64,000 nt of DNA, taken from contig NZ_JAMXFA010000005.1 in the NCBI RefSeq assembly GCF_025370785.1, forward strand, positions 156,029-220,028, in the 5' to 3' direction. This document shows, piece by piece, positions 9,652 through 19,793 of this stretch. Origin of the DNA: Laspinema olomoucense D3b (GTDB lineage Bacteria; Cyanobacteriota; Cyanobacteriia; Cyanobacteriales; Laspinemataceae). A program made the translations under genes and the position numbers. The notes under the pieces were generated by a model that was not told where the DNA came from, did not search any database, and worked only from the letters and a program-made list of their open reading frames with translations. Position 1 is the stretch's first letter. The number at the start of each line of letters is the position of its first letter.

Positions 9652-11160
9652 TTAGCAAGCCTTGAGATGAGGTTGAAAGCGCGTTTGAGGTCTTAAATCT
9701 GAGCGATTGACTGGGGGTTCAGAAGACTTACGTTTTTGCTGTTGAATCGGAATTTCGATGATAAATTCCGTGCCTTCGTCGGGGGTCGAAAAACATTGCA
9801 ATTGGCCGCCATGTTTTTCCACCACGATGTGATAGGAAATAGACAAACCTAATCCCGTCCCTTTGCCCACAGGTTTCGTGGTAAAAAACGGATCAAACAA
9901 TCGTGCCCTGACTTCCTCGCTCATCCCCGGACCGTTATCGGAAATTCTAATCAGCAGACGGGTTTCATCGCGATCGCCATTCGCCGAACTCTTTTCGACC
10001 AATTCAGTCGCAATTTTAATCCGGGGCGAGATTTTACTGCTCGCAGCGGTTCCTTCCCCGGTGGAGTCGGACAATTCAGAATGCAGCACTAAAAACTTAG
10101 AACTTTCTTCAATCGCATCAATGGAATTGCTGATAATATTCATAAAGACTTGGTTGAGTTGTCCGGCATAGCATTCAATCTGCTCCAAGTCGCCGTACTC
10201 TTTAACCAATTCAATTCCGGGAAATCCCGATCGCGCTTTTAGACGATTTTGCAGAATCAGCAGGGTACTATCAATCCCTTCATGAATATTCACTCGCTTC
10301 ATTTGCGCCTCATCCAACCGCGAGAAATTCCGCAAGCTCATCACAATCTCGCGGATGCGATCGGTTCCCAACTTCATCGAAGAAAGTAGTTTGGGTAGAT
10401 CTTGACTCAAAAATTCCAGATCAATTTCTTTTTGGTACTGAGTAATCTCTTCTCCCGGATTAGGGTATTTTTGTTCATAGAGTGCCATCAACCCCATTAA
10501 ATCTTCGATATAGCAACTGGCATGATCAATATTTCCATAGATAAAGTTAACCGGGTTGTTAATTTCATGAGCCACCCCAGCCACCATTTGACCCAAACTG
10601 GACATTTTTTCCGTTTGAATCAGTTGGGATTGAGTCTGCTTAAGTTGCTGGAGGGTCCGCTCAAGTTGTTGGGTTTGTTCCCTAAGCTGCGCCTCAGATT
10701 TTTGCAATGCTTCCAGTGCTCGCACCCGGGAAGTAATATCCCGCAGGGACGCCATCAGAGCTTTTTCCCCTTCCCATTCGGTTTCCACAATTCGCATCTC
10801 AGCGATCGCATCTTCTTCGCCTTTGCGCAAAATCTCCACTTGCGTTTGCACAACCCTTGTGCTATTGCGATCGCTATCTCCAACCCGCTGAATAATTTCC
10901 GTCCCGATTTGACCCCCCTGGATTTCAAAAACCCGAGTGCCAAACACTTCTTTTCCGAGCAGCGCATCCGCTGGGCATGAAAGCAAGCATTCCGCAGCGC
11001 GGTTAATAAAGCGGACCAGTCCCTTGCCATCAACAATGATAATCCCATCAGCCAATTTATCGATTACATTCCGAAACCGGATTTCACTGGCTGCAAGTTG
11101 TTGCTGGAGTTCCTGTGCCTCAACTTGTTCTCTATATTGCGATTGAAGTGTGGTTAACAT
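9652..11160 (-). CDS. PAS-containing histidine kinase
   Basis: Layout of the 502-residue protein: a short coiled N-terminus, one PAS domain (about 23-145, DITSRVRALEAL at its end), a coiled-coil linker (about 145-185), HisKA with phospho-acceptor His198 in GVAHEINNPVNF, and an HATPase module with N box (about 338, NQVFMNIISNSIDAI), G1 (DNGPGM) and G2 (GKGTGLGLSISY). It has no membrane helix, so it is cytosolic. The HEINNPVNF H-box is typical of cyanobacterial stress kinases. Its catalytic half closely resembles the kinase at 13818-16163, suggesting paralogy. No response regulator is adjacent, so the target is unknown. Confidence 0.93.
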   Translation of the reverse strand: MLTTLQSQYREQVEAQELQQQLAASEIRFRNVIDKLADGIIIVDGKGLVRFINRAAECLLSCPADALLGKEVFGTRVFEIQGGQIGTEIIQRVGDSDRNSTRVVQTQVEILRKGEEDAIAEMRIVETEWEGEKALMASLRDITSRVRALEALQKSEAQLREQTQQLERTLQQLKQTQSQLIQTEKMSSLGQMVAGVAHEINNPVNFIYGNIDHASCYIEDLMGLMALYEQKYPNPGEEITQYQKEIDLEFLSQDLPKLLSSMKLGTDRIREIVMSLRNFSRLDEAQMKRVNIHEGIDSTLLILQNRLKARSGFPGIELVKEYGDLEQIECYAGQLNQVFMNIISNSIDAIEESSKFLVLHSELSDSTGEGTAASSKISPRIKIATELVEKSSANGDRDETRLLIRISDNGPGMSEEVRARLFDPFFTTKPVGKGTGLGLSISYHIVVEKHGGQLQCFSTPDEGTEFIIEIPIQQQKRKSSEPPVNRSDLRPQTRFQPHLKAC

Positions 11161-13817
11161 AACGAATAACTTCCTTTACTTAATATTTCCGCACAATTCC
11201 ACTATTATGTTGCCCTGGGCTTTACTTTAAAGCATTTCTCCAATTAGCTAAGCCCGATTCTGGTTATGGAATGAATCGGTGAAGCATTTAACCCTTCCCG
11301 GTCCGGCTGTGCTAACTGAGGTAGTTCCCCTGGGGCGATCGTAAAATTCTCTGACACTGGGTTGATAAAAACTCGGTTTACCCCATATTCCTTTCGGTTC
11401 GTGAGTTCTCCCTTCGGACTCTTTAGGGGCATCAGTCCAATGACAACCTTTTCATTTCTTCATCTCCTCAGCATCCCTTTACCAACTTGAGATCTGTGAT
11501 TCGTGAATTTTGAGAAAGTTTTGACTTCGCCTACCTCTTGGGCAACCCGATTTAGATGTCTTCCTCCTTTGTAACTGATACTTGCCTACTATTTTGTTTT
11601 ATAGATCACTTTCTGAAAATTTTAAGTATCTCTTAATACTTTTTCTAGAAACGCCTCCCGTTTAATCCAATCTAAACCCAGTCCCTCATAAAACTTAATA
11701 CAAAAGTTACATTTTTTCATAGTTCTCCCAAGGCTGATCCTTTACGTTGTAGGGGCTGGTAAATGGAACCACCATTCTCCTCTAAAGAGCCTGAGCAAAA
11801 CGGGATGAAGTTTAGGAAGGGCCATTTTTTTTTGAGCCAAACTGCTTATTTTGCTCCGGCAAATCATCAAGGAGACCAGCGATACTCTGAATTTAATCGG
11901 CTATTATTCCTCCGCTACAGAATAAAACCTCAGTCATCAACCTGAGAATTGAGGGAAAAGCATTGGGGGGAAAATTGACAATTTACTCCGATTCAGTCAG
12001 CAAATTTTCTAATTCATCAGGGTGAACTCCCGGGAAAAATAAGGATAATTACCCAGGTTGGAAAGTAGGACACCCCCTATCAACCCTTCTGGTACAGCAA
12101 CCGGAAAAATGGATGAGTTTGACGATGCCGCAGAAGCTTAAAAATTCGCCCAGAAAAACCAGCAATGGAGTGGGAAGTCTGAATTGGCCGCCCTTGAAAG
12201 AGTAACGGGTTTAGGATATTCTTCGCCTCAGCCGAGGCGGTGGATCATTCCCTAGTTTAGAAATTGGATTCGCCGATGGATGTAGAGGATGGGAGCCTCA
12301 TGCATTCAACAGAAGAGTTCCCCACAGAACCTCCTTAAAAAGAGGTGCTGTTCTGCATCAAAGGTTCCCCAACTGTAGAAAATTGTGACCGTTGCCTGGG
12401 GTTTTAGGATGAGGCTACAGATTCTGGGGAGAGGGGCTGATTCATCTCCCTGTCCCCTGTGAAATCCCGGAAATAATGCCGGAAAAATTGTTCATGATTC
12501 CTTTACACAGAATGATTTTTTCTTTATCGTTTCTTTGCATTGAGATCAGGTTGGTTCACAACTGCCCTCTCTGGGGTAAAAATTCAGGGGGATCATCAAA
12601 AACACGGGTGAGAGAGCGAGGATTGAAGGATTTCAAAGCAGGAGAGAAGCGCCCTCCAGTGGGCTACCCAGGTCAGAAAAGACGCTTTTAGGTTGATGGG
12701 ACCGAGTGACCGAAGCCTGGGGCGATCGCCTGGGATTGGCTTCCAGCTTTATTCGTTAAGATTCCTTGACATCATTGATTTTTTTTTGATATCATTAGAC
12801 ATTTTAAACTCGGCTTTTCTTCGATTAAAAATTTAACGCGCCTGTGCGATGCAGGAGTTGTCCTCTCCCTTGATCGTTGACCCAACCCGGGTGACTTGTA
12901 ACAAAAGTTAATTTTTATTAAAAAGTTTAAAAAAAAGCAACAAAAAAGACATACTAGAAGACAGGAGAGGATGAAAGAGGGAATAAAACGGTCTGCTATA
13001 AATATAGCCCTCCGGAAAAAACCTCCGCTAAAATTGACAAGGATGACTGCATCTGCGCTTTAAAAAAAATTAATCCTTAATCCGCAATTTCCCTGGAGCG
13101 AGTTGGGGTAATTTCCCGTAAAATCAACTCAGTACCGGGCCATCAAATCCATGATAAAAAGCTAAAGTCCCGTCAGACAGACTGGCGGTTTCTAATTTGG
13201 GGAGGGGTACCTTCAGATGAAAGGACCAGTGCCAAGTCAAGAACAAATCAAAAAAAACCGGAGGGATCAAGGGTCAATCAGCCTTTCCCGGCCCCTTGCC
13301 TGGAAGGAGATCGGACGGGGGGTGGATCAAAGTAGCTACAGCTTTCAGGCCGTCCAATTGTTGGTGCGGGGAAATCAACCGGCATTGCGGGCGATGGGGG
13401 GTGGTTCATCCTCAGTGATTCAGTCTGTGGTAAAACTGTCCATCAGAGGCCGAGCACTCAAGCAAAAGCCAAAAATTTGGGTTGATAGTGGGGTGGGAAG
13501 CAAAAGCATCCGGGAGTTGATCGCGAGTCACAGGGGTCCAACTCTGGAGGAAAAATATTTAGAAGTGCTCTTAAATAGAAAGGGTTCTCCAGTTGGGGAT
13601 CCAACCTTACTGGGTTACGTTAGTTGGAGATATTTCGAGGACTTTACCTCAGTGGAGGCGGAAATCACAGACGCTTTTATTCTGGGGCGATGGTTTTCCT
13701 CGGACTGGGGCAGAATATCAGGGGATGGAATCGGGCAAGGGGTGTGTCGTAAGCGCCGATCGCCGGTGCAGAATTTTTGCTCCTCGGGGAGAACTCCTGT
13801 ACAAAGATGGAATCGTC
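11161..13817. other. 2.6-kb gene-poor stretch between two histidine kinase genes
   Basis: Several short frames occur (for example 11763-11945, 12476-12691, 13217-13825), but none has recognisable domains, and their composition (many Gly/Ser/Arg runs) looks like translated noncoding DNA. AT-rich runs near 12775-13080 could hold promoters. A small GC hairpin of the form CGCCTC-loop-GAGGCG lies near 12224. I can support nothing more specific. Confidence 0.35.
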
Positions 13818-16163
13818 ATGGATAAAACGAGTAACACCCACTCCTGTGCACCTCAAGCACCAGATGCCAAGATCGTCAGGACCAGTCACGATAGCTGTGC
13901 GATCGCCTTGGGGGAAGATCTAAAAAATTTGGGTTATTTTCGACTGGATCGCGAGTGGAATTTTATCGAAATCAACCCGCAGGGTGAAGAAATTTTAGGC
14001 AAACCCAGGCATCTTTTAGTGGGGAGAAATATTTGGGAAGAATTAACCCAGTGGAAGAATCAGTCTAAATTGATAGAGGAGTACCGACGCGCCCTAGGTG
14101 AGGGGCGGACGGTCACAAGTAAGGCATTTTATCTGGGACGGTGTTTAAAAATGCAAGCCTACCCAAACTCCGAAGGTTTATCCGTGTATTTCCAAAATGT
14201 GACCCCCCCAAACGAACTCGAAGAAACTCCCCCGAATAGCAGTCGCCTTTATGAATTCAGCGCTCAGATTGGGCGACTCATCGCCAAAGGAGGAGCTTTA
14301 GAAACTCTGTTCCCGCCGCTCATGAGGGCGATCGTGGAGTATTTAGAAGCCACCTCCGTCGGAGTTTGGACCTTGAATCCGGCCCTGAAAGAACTAGAGA
14401 TGCGATCGAGCGCCGGGATTCCCCTGGACCAGGAACTGTTCCCCGATCGCATTCCTCTGGGACATACCCAGATTGGAACCGTCGCTCAAACGCGCAAAAC
14501 TTACACCGGCTGCTTGGTCCGCCAAAGAGAACGGGGCAAAAACGACTGCTTAGAGAATTGTGAACTCCACCCCGATTGCCTGCTGCAACCCTTAATCATC
14601 GATGACCAGATTTGTGGGGTCATGGCTGTCATCATCGAGAAGGGGGTGAGCCAGTCCGTCCAAAACCTCTTAGTTTGGGTAGCCAGCACTTTAGCCCTAG
14701 CCATTGATCGCGATCGCGCCCGGGAAGCGCTTTTATCCCGTCGGGAAGGCTTGCTCTTCCGCCTTGCCAGTCAGATTCGCAACTCCCTAGACCTCGACAC
14801 CATCCTGGAAACCGCCGTCACGGAAATTCACTCCCTCTTACAAATTGACCGCTGTCACTTCTTGTGGTACTTGCCGCATCCGCTTCAGCCTAGCCTCACC
14901 GTCACCCATGAATCGCGATCGCCCAACAAAAAAAACCTGCTGTGCGAATATCCCGCCTCCCTCAGCGGCCCCCTCACCCAGAAAATTCGCGACCTAGAAT
15001 CCTTGCGTAGCGATCGCCTCGATACCAGCGCCGACTTAGACGACAAAACCCGCACCCTCTTCTCAGAAATGGGGATTGTCTCCGTCCTGCTCCTCCCCTT
15101 AGAAACCCGTTCCGGTCAACTCGGGGCCGTCGTTTGTAGCCATAGCCAACCCCGCCCTTGGACCGATAGCGAAATCGAACTACTCCAAGGCGTCGTAGAT
15201 CAACTCGCCCTGGCGATCGACCAAGCCGAACTCTACGCCCAAACCCACGCCGCCGCCCTCGCTGCCCAAACCCAGGCCCAACAACTCAGCGTCGCCCTGC
15301 AAAACCTCAAACAAACCCAAGCCCAGTTAATCCAAACCGAGAAAATGTCCAGCTTGGGACAAATGGTCGCAGGCATTGCCCACGAAATTAACAACCCCGT
15401 TAACTTCATCACCGGCAACCTGGTCCATGCCAACAACTACACCCAAGACTTGCTGCACCTAATCGAAGTCTATCAAGATCTCTACCCCAATCCTGCCCCT
15501 GAAGTTCTTGAAGTCTCCGAAGATATCGACCTCGACTTTCTCCTCGAAGATCTGCCTAAAATCCTCGCCTCCATGCAGATGGGTGCCGATCGCATTCGTC
15601 AAATTGTCGTCTCCTTGCGAAACTTCTCTCGTCTTGATGAAGCCGAAATGAAGCCCGTAGACATTCATGAAGGCATTGATAACACCCTGCTGATTTTGCA
15701 CAACCGCTGGAAACCCAAAGGCAAAGACCCCGGCGTTGAACTCATCAAAGAATATGGGAAACTTCCCAAAGTGGAATGTTACGCCGGACAACTCAATCAA
15801 GTCTTTATGAACATTCTCACCAATGCAATGGACGCCCTGGAAAATCAAGGCGCACCCCATATTATTAAAATCAGCACCGACATCGCCAAAACCGATGCCC
15901 TCGGCAACCCCACCGAAGTCTCCATCCGCATTCGGGATAATGGACCCGGTATGAGCGAAGAAGTTAAAAAACGCCTATTTGACCCCTTCTTTACGACTAA
16001 ACCCGTAGGCAAAGGGACCGGACTCGGCCTCTCCATTAGTTATAAAATTGTCGTCGATAAACATGGCGGTGTACTTAAATGTGACTCAGAACCGGGCCAG
16101 GGTACTGAGTTTTTAATTCAAATTCCCGCTAAACAACCCTACGTCAAAAGTCGCTGCGCGTGA
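13818..16163 (+). CDS. PAS-GAF-GAF histidine kinase
   Basis: I place the start at the ATG at 13818 (MDKTSNTHSC); the frame is open further upstream but the added residues look noncoding. Order over 781 residues: PAS-like domain (about 28-120), GAF (about 140-290, with a Cys-rich CLENCELHPDC segment that might bind a ligand or metal), second GAF (about 310-460), coiled coil, HisKA with His522 in GIAHEINNPVNF, HATPase with NQVFMNILTNAMDAL, DNGPGM and GKGTGLGLSISY. It is cytosolic. GAF domains in cyanobacterial kinases bind bilins or cyclic nucleotides, but no bilin-type Cys-His motif is obvious. The catalytic half is a paralogue of the kinase at 9652-11160. Confidence 0.92.
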   Translation: MDKTSNTHSCAPQAPDAKIVRTSHDSCAIALGEDLKNLGYFRLDREWNFIEINPQGEEILGKPRHLLVGRNIWEELTQWKNQSKLIEEYRRALGEGRTVTSKAFYLGRCLKMQAYPNSEGLSVYFQNVTPPNELEETPPNSSRLYEFSAQIGRLIAKGGALETLFPPLMRAIVEYLEATSVGVWTLNPALKELEMRSSAGIPLDQELFPDRIPLGHTQIGTVAQTRKTYTGCLVRQRERGKNDCLENCELHPDCLLQPLIIDDQICGVMAVIIEKGVSQSVQNLLVWVASTLALAIDRDRAREALLSRREGLLFRLASQIRNSLDLDTILETAVTEIHSLLQIDRCHFLWYLPHPLQPSLTVTHESRSPNKKNLLCEYPASLSGPLTQKIRDLESLRSDRLDTSADLDDKTRTLFSEMGIVSVLLLPLETRSGQLGAVVCSHSQPRPWTDSEIELLQGVVDQLALAIDQAELYAQTHAAALAAQTQAQQLSVALQNLKQTQAQLIQTEKMSSLGQMVAGIAHEINNPVNFITGNLVHANNYTQDLLHLIEVYQDLYPNPAPEVLEVSEDIDLDFLLEDLPKILASMQMGADRIRQIVVSLRNFSRLDEAEMKPVDIHEGIDNTLLILHNRWKPKGKDPGVELIKEYGKLPKVECYAGQLNQVFMNILTNAMDALENQGAPHIIKISTDIAKTDALGNPTEVSIRIRDNGPGMSEEVKKRLFDPFFTTKPVGKGTGLGLSISYKIVVDKHGGVLKCDSEPGQGTEFLIQIPAKQPYVKSRCA

Positions 16164-16168
16164 GAGGT

Positions 16169-16292
16169 TATGGGGGTGGTGGGAGATGGGGGGATGGGGA
16201 GGATAGGGGAGATGGGGGAGATGGGGAGGATGGGGGAGATAGGGGAGATGGGGAGGATAGGGAGGATGGGGGAGATAGGGGAGATAGGGGAG
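16169..16292. repeat. Purine-rich minisatellite (left arm)
   Basis: Irregular tandem copies of a GGGGAGAT/GGGGAGGAT unit run right after the kinase stop codon. They face a longer complementary pyrimidine-rich array at 16413-16654, so the two arms could pair or form triplex or G-quadruplex-prone structure. The strong strand asymmetry is seen directly. Confidence 0.9.
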
Positions 16293-16299
16293 AAGCTCT

Positions 16300-16412
16300 C
16301 GTGTCATGGCTGAAGCCGTGACACGCACCATCAGCGGCTCTGCCGCCTGTATGGGGACTGGAGGCAGAGCCTCCAGAATGCGTGACTCGGCAGAAGCCCA
16401 GTCACGAGGAAC
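16300..16412. repeat. Cluster of short palindromes between the minisatellite arms
   Basis: At least three hairpins occur: 16300-16325 (CGTGTCA...TGACACG), 16336-16371 (GGCTCTGCC...GGCAGAGCC, with an inner GGAGGC/GCCTCC) and one near 16382-16405 (GTGACT...AGTCAC). The last type recurs at 19136-19161, so it is a dispersed repeat family in this genome. Confidence 0.75.
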
Positions 16413-16654
16413 CTACCCCATCCTCCCCATCTCCCCTATCCTCCCCATCTCCCTTATCCTCCCCATCTCGCCTATCCTCCCCATCTCCCCTATCCTCCCC
16501 ATCCTCCCCTATCCTCCCCATCCTCCCCATCCTCCCCATCTCCCCTATCCTCCCCATCTCCCCTATCCTCCCCATCTCCCCCATCCTCCCCATCTCCCCT
16601 ATCCTCCCCATCTCCCCTATCCTCCCCATCTCCCCTATCCTCCCCATCTCCCCT
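16413..16654. repeat. Pyrimidine-rich minisatellite (right arm)
   Basis: Tandem copies of an ~18-bp unit, CCTCCCCATCTCCCCTAT, with unit-length variation, about 240 bp in all. It is inverted relative to 16169-16292. Apparent Pro/Ile/Leu- or Gly/Met-rich open frames across it are artefacts of the repeat. Confidence 0.92.
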
Positions 16655-16677
16655 GAAAAAAAAGTTTCAAAAAACAG

Positions 16678-16708
16678 TTGACAAAACCCGGGAGGTATCT
16701 GTTAGTAT
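16678..16708 (+). promoter_or_regulatory. Candidate promoter for tRNA-Gln
   Basis: A perfect -35 TTGACA at 16678 is followed 17-19 bases on by TTAGTAT, a plausible -10, about 20 bases before the tRNA. Confidence 0.6.
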
Positions 16709-16725
16709 GTTTAAGGTCAGAGCAA

Positions 16726-16797
16726 TGGGGCGTCGCCAAGCGGTAAGGCACCTGGTTTTGGTCCAGGCATCCGGAGGTTCGAATCCTTCCGCCCCAG
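16726..16797 (+). tRNA. tRNA-Gln (UUG)
   Basis: Complete cloverleaf with a 7-bp acceptor TGGGGCG/CGCCCCA, including the U1-A72 pair typical of tRNA-Gln. The anticodon loop TTTTGGT between CCTGG/CCAGG gives UUG. T-loop TTCGAAT, discriminator G, no encoded CCA. It stands alone and is canonical, unlike the Gln genes in the array at 39.8 kb. Confidence 0.97.
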
Positions 16798-16881
16798 TTG
16801 ACTACAGCTCTATGAATCAGAGTTGGGTTTTTGAAAATCGCTGAATTAAGGCGTCTGCTATCAGTGTTAAAGCGTCTAAAT

Positions 16882-16920
16882 AAAAGACCTACTTTTTAAT
16901 AAAAAGTGGGTCTTTTGTTT
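16882..16920 (+). terminator. Intrinsic terminator
   Basis: AAAAGACCTACTTTTT pairs with AAAAAGTGGGTCTTTT around an AATA loop and is followed by GTTTT. It probably ends the tRNA-Gln transcript. Confidence 0.75.
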
Positions 16921-16994
16921 TGGGAGGAATCGGGGCAGCCGATCGCCATTTGTGGGAAAATCGGCAAGGAGATTCTCTACCCTCAAATCTGATT

Positions 16995-17774
16995 GTGTCT
17001 AACCCTCCGACAATTCTAGGTCTTGATTTTGATGGCGTCATTTGTGACGGATTAATCGAATATTTCCAGACTACGTGGCGATCGTATTGCCAAATCTGGC
17101 CGAATGCCGATCGCCTCCCCCCGGAAGAAATAGCGCCCTTGTTCTATCAACTCAGACCGGCGATCGAAACGGGATGGGAGATGCCGGTCCTGGTGCGATC
17201 GCTTCTTTTAGGAACCCACCCTGAGCAAATATTAGAAAACTGGCCCGCAATTTGTTCGCAAATTGTCACCGCTGAAGGATTAGACCCGACGGATTTAGCG
17301 GCGATCGTGGATGGCATCCGGGATAAATGGATTGCAGAAGACCTCACGGACTGGTTGAGTTTGCATCGGTTTTATCCGGGAGTCATCGATCGCCTCAAAA
17401 GCTACCTCGCCACCCAGCAGCAACTGGTGATCATCACCACCAAAGAAGAACGCTTCGTGCGATCGCTACTGCAAGAACAAGGTATCGAACTGCCAGAAGA
17501 TTGCGTATTTGGCAAAAATGTCAAGCGTCCCAAACACCAAATTCTGCGAGAACTCCTGGGAAAAATAACCCCAACCCCAACCATTTGGTTTGTAGAGGAC
17601 CGCTTAAAAACTTTAGAATCTGTCCAAAAACAACTGGATTTGACTGGGGTTAAATTATATCTCGCAGACTGGGGATATAATACCCCCAGCGATCGCTCAG
17701 CAGCGCAGAACAATTCGGGGATAGAACTCTTGTCCTTGTCCACCTTCTGCCATGACTGTTCAGTTTGGCCTTAA
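16995..17774 (+). CDS. HAD-superfamily hydrolase
   Basis: The nucleophile motif LGLDFDGVICDG lies near the N-terminus. A helical cap follows (about residues 20-115), then motif II/III segments (LVIITTKEERFV with Thr, and RPKH) and the acidic motif IV VEDRLKT. This is a class I HAD phosphatase-like fold of about 260 residues. I chose GTG at 16995 because the next upstream candidate (TTG at 16920) overlaps the tRNA-Gln terminator. No ribosome-binding site is well spaced to either, so the start is uncertain. Substrate unknown. It precedes the nurA-like gene by 92 bases. Confidence 0.8.
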   Translation: MSNPPTILGLDFDGVICDGLIEYFQTTWRSYCQIWPNADRLPPEEIAPLFYQLRPAIETGWEMPVLVRSLLLGTHPEQILENWPAICSQIVTAEGLDPTDLAAIVDGIRDKWIAEDLTDWLSLHRFYPGVIDRLKSYLATQQQLVIITTKEERFVRSLLQEQGIELPEDCVFGKNVKRPKHQILRELLGKITPTPTIWFVEDRLKTLESVQKQLDLTGVKLYLADWGYNTPSDRSAAQNNSGIELLSLSTFCHDCSVWP

Positions 17775-17866
17775 ATCGGTCCCCAATCATCGAAGGGTCC
17801 GGCCCTGGGCTATAAAATAAATACAGCAAAAGCAACAACGGGCTATTTCATACCCAGGGGGAACGG

Positions 17867-19096
17867 ATGCTAGATCTGACCAAAATCGCAAGGCAAATGC
17901 AGGGAATCAGCGAACATCTTTCCAAAGAAGCGGAACAATCCCGTCAGCGGTTGGAAGTCGCCCAAAAATTGCGGAAAAAAGCTCACTCAGACCAAGAGCA
18001 TTTGATTCAGGAACGAGAAATTTGGCGCGATCGCATGGGATTTCCCGTTGCTATCCCGGCAGAACCCCTGGACTTTACCCCCTATATCCCTACTCCCCCC
18101 AACGTCCAAACCGTGATCGCGACGGATGGGTCTCAGATTGCACCCTCCCATCATGAAATTGCTTACTGTTACTTAATTAATGTCGGGCGAGTGATTCTCC
18201 ATTATGGTCAAAGTCGCCTCCCTCTGTTAGATAGTCTGCCGGAGGTGTTTTATAAACCCGAGGACCTGTATATTTCGCGGCAATGGGGGATTAAAACCGA
18301 AGAATGGATGGGTTATCGACGGGGGGTTTCCGAGGCGATCGCCCTAGCCGATTTAGCCCTTGCCTTGCGAACCCCAGGCAGCGGTCAAATTGCTCATCCA
18401 GAAGCGCCGATTTTAGGCATGGTCGATGGAGCCTTGATTTACTGGTTTCTCGAACCCCTACCCACCGATGCGCGTCAGCTCATCCTCGGGGCCATTTTAG
18501 AAGCTTGGGAAAAAATGCGGCAAGTCAAGGTCCCGATTGTGGGTTATATCAGTGCCTCCCGCAGCAGCGAATCTCTCAGCTTCTTAAGGTTAGCCGCCTG
18601 TCCCCATCCCCACCCCGACTGTTTTAGCCATTGTCCCATCGAGGCTGATTCTGTCCTGCGTCCCTACGACCAAAAAGCTCCCTGCCAAGTCTTTGATCCC
18701 TTGCGGGATACCACATTATGGGCCTCTGTACTCGAACCGGGACAACGCAGTCCCCTGTGGCGCAGTTGTTCGCGGATTTTGGATTTATATCCCCCGGAAC
18801 ATCAAGTTTATTTCTGTTACCTTCATGTGGGGCCAGAAATTGCCCGAATTGATATGCCTGCCTGGGTTGCCAAAGATCCATCGTTGTTAAACATGGCTTT
18901 AAGTATGGTTTTGTCCCAAGTGCAAAAAGGGTATGGCTATCCCGTGGTGTTAGCGGAGGCCCACAATCAAGCGGTGGTTCGGGGAGGCGATCGCGCTCGT
19001 TTCTTTGCCCTTTTGGAACAACAAATGATTAAAGCCGGGTTGCAAAATGTCGGCACCTCCTACAAAGAAACCCGCAAACGCGGCAGTATTGCTTAA
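17867..19096 (+). CDS. NurA-domain nuclease
   Basis: The 409-residue protein has an N-terminal coiled coil (about 10-55), then IATDGSQIAPSHHE, the N-terminal catalytic motif of NurA 5-3 prime nucleases (Asp in DGSQ), and GMVDGALIYWF, a second acidic motif. The C-terminal AEAHNQAVVRGGDR and TSYKETRKR complete the family pattern. In archaea NurA works with HerA in double-strand break resection. Cyanobacteria carry this stand-alone form; no herA is nearby. GGGGGA before the ATG could serve as ribosome-binding site. Confidence 0.85.
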   Translation: MLDLTKIARQMQGISEHLSKEAEQSRQRLEVAQKLRKKAHSDQEHLIQEREIWRDRMGFPVAIPAEPLDFTPYIPTPPNVQTVIATDGSQIAPSHHEIAYCYLINVGRVILHYGQSRLPLLDSLPEVFYKPEDLYISRQWGIKTEEWMGYRRGVSEAIALADLALALRTPGSGQIAHPEAPILGMVDGALIYWFLEPLPTDARQLILGAILEAWEKMRQVKVPIVGYISASRSSESLSFLRLAACPHPHPDCFSHCPIEADSVLRPYDQKAPCQVFDPLRDTTLWASVLEPGQRSPLWRSCSRILDLYPPEHQVYFCYLHVGPEIARIDMPAWVAKDPSLLNMALSMVLSQVQKGYGYPVVLAEAHNQAVVRGGDRARFFALLEQQMIKAGLQNVGTSYKETRKRGSIA

Positions 19097-19135
19097 AAGA
19101 AGGATTCAGCATGAAAGCCCCACCATGAATTCCTC

Positions 19136-19161
19136 GTGACTGGGCTACAGAGTCCAGTCAC
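19136..19161. repeat. GTGACTGG palindrome
   Basis: GTGACTGG and CCAGTCAC face each other around a 10-base loop. It is related to the hairpin near 16382, so it belongs to a dispersed palindromic repeat family. Confidence 0.65.
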
Positions 19162-19200
19162 ACACCTTTGGAAGATCTCCCTCCATTGCTCTACAGACGT

Positions 19201-19461
19201 TCAAAACTCAAAACTCCCCTCATCCAGAGTTTCCAGTAATAAATTGACCTGTTGCTGTCGTTGAGAGAGGAACGATTCGCACTGCCGCAGATACTCAACT
19301 GCGGTGGTGAATTGGTCGAAAACCTCAGCTAATTCCAATTCCCCCGATTCGACTCGTTCAACGATCGCTTCAATTTGAGCCACCGTTGCCTCATAGTTCC
19401 AGTCTGGTTCGGGGGTAAAACCCTTGTTCTTAGAAGTCGGAACCCGCCCTGAATTGCTCAT
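19201..19461 (-). CDS. xseB: Exodeoxyribonuclease VII small subunit
   Basis: The product is about 86 residues from the ATG at 19461; an upstream ATG at 19542 would add 27 unneeded residues. It carries the XseB pattern [29 protein letters not shown] with the conserved xL-E-xG-ELxL core and the second helix ending in LLLETLDE. XseB is a helical hairpin that coats XseA to form exonuclease VII, which degrades single-stranded DNA to oligonucleotides. No xseA is adjacent in the window, unlike many bacteria. Confidence 0.9.
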   Translation of the reverse strand: MSNSGRVPTSKNKGFTPEPDWNYEATVAQIEAIVERVESGELELAEVFDQFTTAVEYLRQCESFLSQRQQQVNLLLETLDEGSFEF

Positions 19462-19793
19462 TATCTGTTCGTCTGAAGGGACTGTTAATAAAATCTGCTT
19501 AATTTTAATAGATCTCTGGGTGAAGTGCGAGCAATGGGCCAATTTTATACCCGTTGTTGGTAAATTTTATCTCGAAAATGGTCAATTATTTAGTTATATA
19601 TACTTAATTTGCCCGGTTTAAGAGCAGATTTTACCCTCTAAATTAAAAAAGGTTACCCGCTCTTAATTCATAGGGACCTCTTGACGATCCACTTTGGGTA
19701 GGCTAGGGTGGAATCAAAAATTTTTATGCTGCCTGTGCATGAAATTAACCCATGAAATCAACGGAATGGGGCTGAAGCGAGAAATTTATACAA

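Noticed and set aside
13217-13825. Open frame of 202 codons before the kinase gene
   Set aside because: No domain, composition unlike neighbouring proteins, and it overlaps the kinase frame; probably chance.
16413-16654. CRISPR-like regular repeats
   Set aside because: Units are adjacent with no unique spacers; this is a minisatellite.
16306-16681. Pro/Ile/Leu-rich and Gly/Met-rich frames
   Set aside because: They are translations of the CCTCCCCATCTCCCC minisatellite, not genes.
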